From: Bacteroidia bacterium | GTDB lineage: Bacteria > Bacteroidota > Bacteroidia > Flavobacteriales_E > Vicingaceae | Assembly: GCA_030429925.1 (NCBI GenBank) | Contig: JAUIGQ010000003.1 | Location: 1 to 49,570 of the forward strand | Reading direction: 5' to 3' | Length of the DNA stretch: 49,570 bases | Shown: positions 48,290 to 49,570 of the stretch, piece after piece | Layout of the letters: every line of letters begins with the position of its first letter | Numbering within the stretch: position 1 is the first letter of the stretch | Made by a program: the position numbers and the translations under genes | Notes under the pieces: generated by a model | What the model saw: only the letters and a program-made list of their open reading frames with translations | Told to the model about the DNA's origin: nothing | The model's database searches: none

Positions 48290-49493
48290 TTTCTATGACT
48301 GATTTTTCTTCCAATTGTAACAATGCTTTTTCAAATACCTCCTCTACCCCAATTGACTGCATACAAATATTGTTTGTGCATGGAGAGAACCTATGGTTAT
48401 AAACGTTCACACAGGGTGAACAAGCAAGATTCTTATATACCACTTCAACCCTGTCACTTAGGGGAGCATAAAGGTAAGGAGATTCCGGCCCAAAGAGCAC
48501 GATGACCCTGATATTGTAGAGAGAGGCAAAATGAGCCGGACCGCTGTCGTTAGTTATCAAAAGGTCGGAAAGCTCATACAATTTCATCAATTCCGGGAAG
48601 CTAGTCCTTCCTGCTAAATTGAAGGCATTCTTCAGTTGGTGTTGATCGATCAATTTCTCCGCTGCTGCTTTTTCCTTATCGATCCCGGTGAATATTATCT
48701 GAATCTCAGGAAGGGTCTTTGTCAGCTTTGCACCTAATTCTCCAAACTTACTCCCCTCCCACTTTCTCAAAGGAAGCATGTCACTTGCATTCGGATTTAA
48801 GATCACCATTGGTTTGGCTCTATCGATCTTAAATTTATTTGCCAAGGCATCCAACTCTTCTTTCTCGACAGACAACTGAGGATGCTCAACCTTTAATCCT
48901 TCAGTTGGGATCTTTAGCAAGGGTTCTTTTGAACCTTTTTCTTCAAGAGCCTTTACCATTAGCAAATAATACATTGAGACATGTTGGTAGGGATTGTATA
49001 TCAAACGGTGAGTGATCAAATTTCCTCTATAAGGCTGTTCTCCCTGGAATCTGAACAATCCAACCCTATTTGATGCTCCCATCAGAAAGGCAAAGATTGC
49101 TGAGGCTCTTGAGAAGTATTCAAGATCTACACAGGAATCAATCCCGATCCTTCTCAATTTTAGAATTGCTCGGAATGAATCCAGCAGAAAGGGAAGCAAT
49201 CCTTTTTGATTCACCTCAATGATATTCTTCGGCTCCAGAATATTGAGTTGATCTAAAATGAATCTGTTCTCTGAAAAGACAAGGAAATATACATTCTCTT
49301 TCCCGTACTTCTCTACACTATACTTCAATGCTGAATAAGCTAATACTGATGCTCCTTGCTCAATGAGCTTGATAAAAGCAACTCGTTTAGCTTGTTTTTT
49401 AGGATTAGGCAGTAGGGAGTTCAGAATACTGAGAAGAAAGCAGAAGGGAACTCCCACCCTTCGATCAAGCCATTTGATGGTTGTTGCCTTCAT
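48282..49493 (-). CDS. Glycosyltransferase family 9 (heptosyltransferase-like)
   Basis: A 403-residue GT-B enzyme related to lipopolysaccharide heptosyltransferases. The conserved C-terminal GT9 part PMVILNPNASDMLPLRKWEG, IIFTGIDKEKAAAEKL, LLITNDSGPAHFASLYNIRV, VVLFGPESP is clear. A cysteine-rich end (NLACSPCVNVYN, CTNNICMQSI) is often seen in this family. It overlaps pdxH by eight bases and its ATG overlaps the stop of the TPR gene. Confidence 0.93.
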   Translation of the reverse strand: MKATTIKWLDRRVGVPFCFLLSILNSLLPNPKKQAKRVAFIKLIEQGASVLAYSALKYSVEKYGKENVYFLVFSENRFILDQLNILEPKNIIEVNQKGLLPFLLDSFRAILKLRRIGIDSCVDLEYFSRASAIFAFLMGASNRVGLFRFQGEQPYRGNLITHRLIYNPYQHVSMYYLLMVKALEEKGSKEPLLKIPTEGLKVEHPQLSVEKEELDALANKFKIDRAKPMVILNPNASDMLPLRKWEGSKFGELGAKLTKTLPEIQIIFTGIDKEKAAAEKLIDQHQLKNAFNLAGRTSFPELMKLYELSDLLITNDSGPAHFASLYNIRVIVLFGPESPYLYAPLSDRVEVVYKNLACSPCVNVYNHRFSPCTNNICMQSIGVEEVFEKALLQLEEKSVIENG

Positions 49494-49570
49494 TATCTAT
49501 TCAGTAGCTGGAGATTATTCCTTGTGTTAATATCATTGGGGTTCAACTGCAAAGCTTTCTCATAATACTG
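49493..49570 (-). CDS. TPR protein, 3' end only
   Basis: On the minus strand a frame from the window edge reads YYEKALQLNPNDINTRNNLQ and ends TAA, overlapping the ATG of the GT9 gene (TAATG). The motif 'YYEKALQLNPND...NN' is a tetratricopeptide repeat. Only 25 codons are visible. Confidence 0.75.
   Translation of the reverse strand, partial: QYYEKALQLNPNDINTRNNLQLLNR

Overview
The window is a chromosomal piece of a member of the Bacteroidota, probably Cytophagales-like. This is inferred from AT-rich DNA, the absence of clear Shine-Dalgarno sequences, promoters of the TTG-N19-TAnnTTTG type, and Bacteroidota-type families (DUF6913, DUF6495, and a type IX secretion sorting domain). Host DNA lies at both edges (1 to about 9.2 kb and about 44.7 to 49.6 kb). 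A Mu-like transposable prophage of about 35.5 kb lies between them, inserted just upstream of the promoter of an SPFH-family operon.

Host left flank: a partial MarR regulator with an SDR oxidoreductase, a bestrophin-like channel, a leftward cluster (recF, a DUF721/DciA-like gene, a DUF6913 gene, dapA), a TPR membrane protein with ribH, a DUF4442 hotdog protein, an FKBP prolyl isomerase, and a leftward operon of SPFH protein, a 50-residue protein and a ribbon-helix-helix protein. Host right flank: an unknown gene coupled to a YbgC-like thioesterase, a DUF6495 gene, and a leftward cluster of a TPR protein (partial), GT9 glycosyltransferase, pdxH and GT2 glycosyltransferase.

Prophage: inverted 14-bp end sites occur twice at each end (AAAACAGAATGTCC on the left, AAAACCGAATGTCC on the right, read inward). 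From left to right it holds a 0.5-kb noncoding left end with a triple 12-bp repeat; three left-end accessory genes; a divergent repressor/Ner-like switch with two palindromes; a rightward early operon (11.4-20.0 kb) with MuA-like transposase, MuB-like ATPase, a second small ATPase, DUF3164, HD hydrolase, GemA/Gp16-like and a candidate Mor-like activator; an accessory pair (a coiled-coil membrane protein and a phage-borne type IX-secreted protein); a leftward late arm (terminase, portal, MuF with a nuclease-like tail, tape measure, virion morphogenesis); and a rightward late arm (ClpP-like protease, capsid, holins, GH108 lysozyme, contractile tail, fibres, Dam-like methylase). The two late arms diverge from one control region with three direct operator-like repeats spaced exactly 21 bp apart.

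The most unusual content is RNA-level: an initiator-type tRNA-fMet gene inside the late operon; a 240-base noncoding gap in the early operon ending in a tRNA-like acceptor/T-arm minihelix; a predicted three-way-junction RNA before the secreted-protein gene; a dnaX-type A AAA AAG frameshift site with a stimulatory hairpin in the tail-chaperone gene, giving a second reading frame with no start codon; and a strongly base-paired pseudoknot of about 115 bases near the right end. All functions are read from sequence and family knowledge. No alignment or folding program was run.
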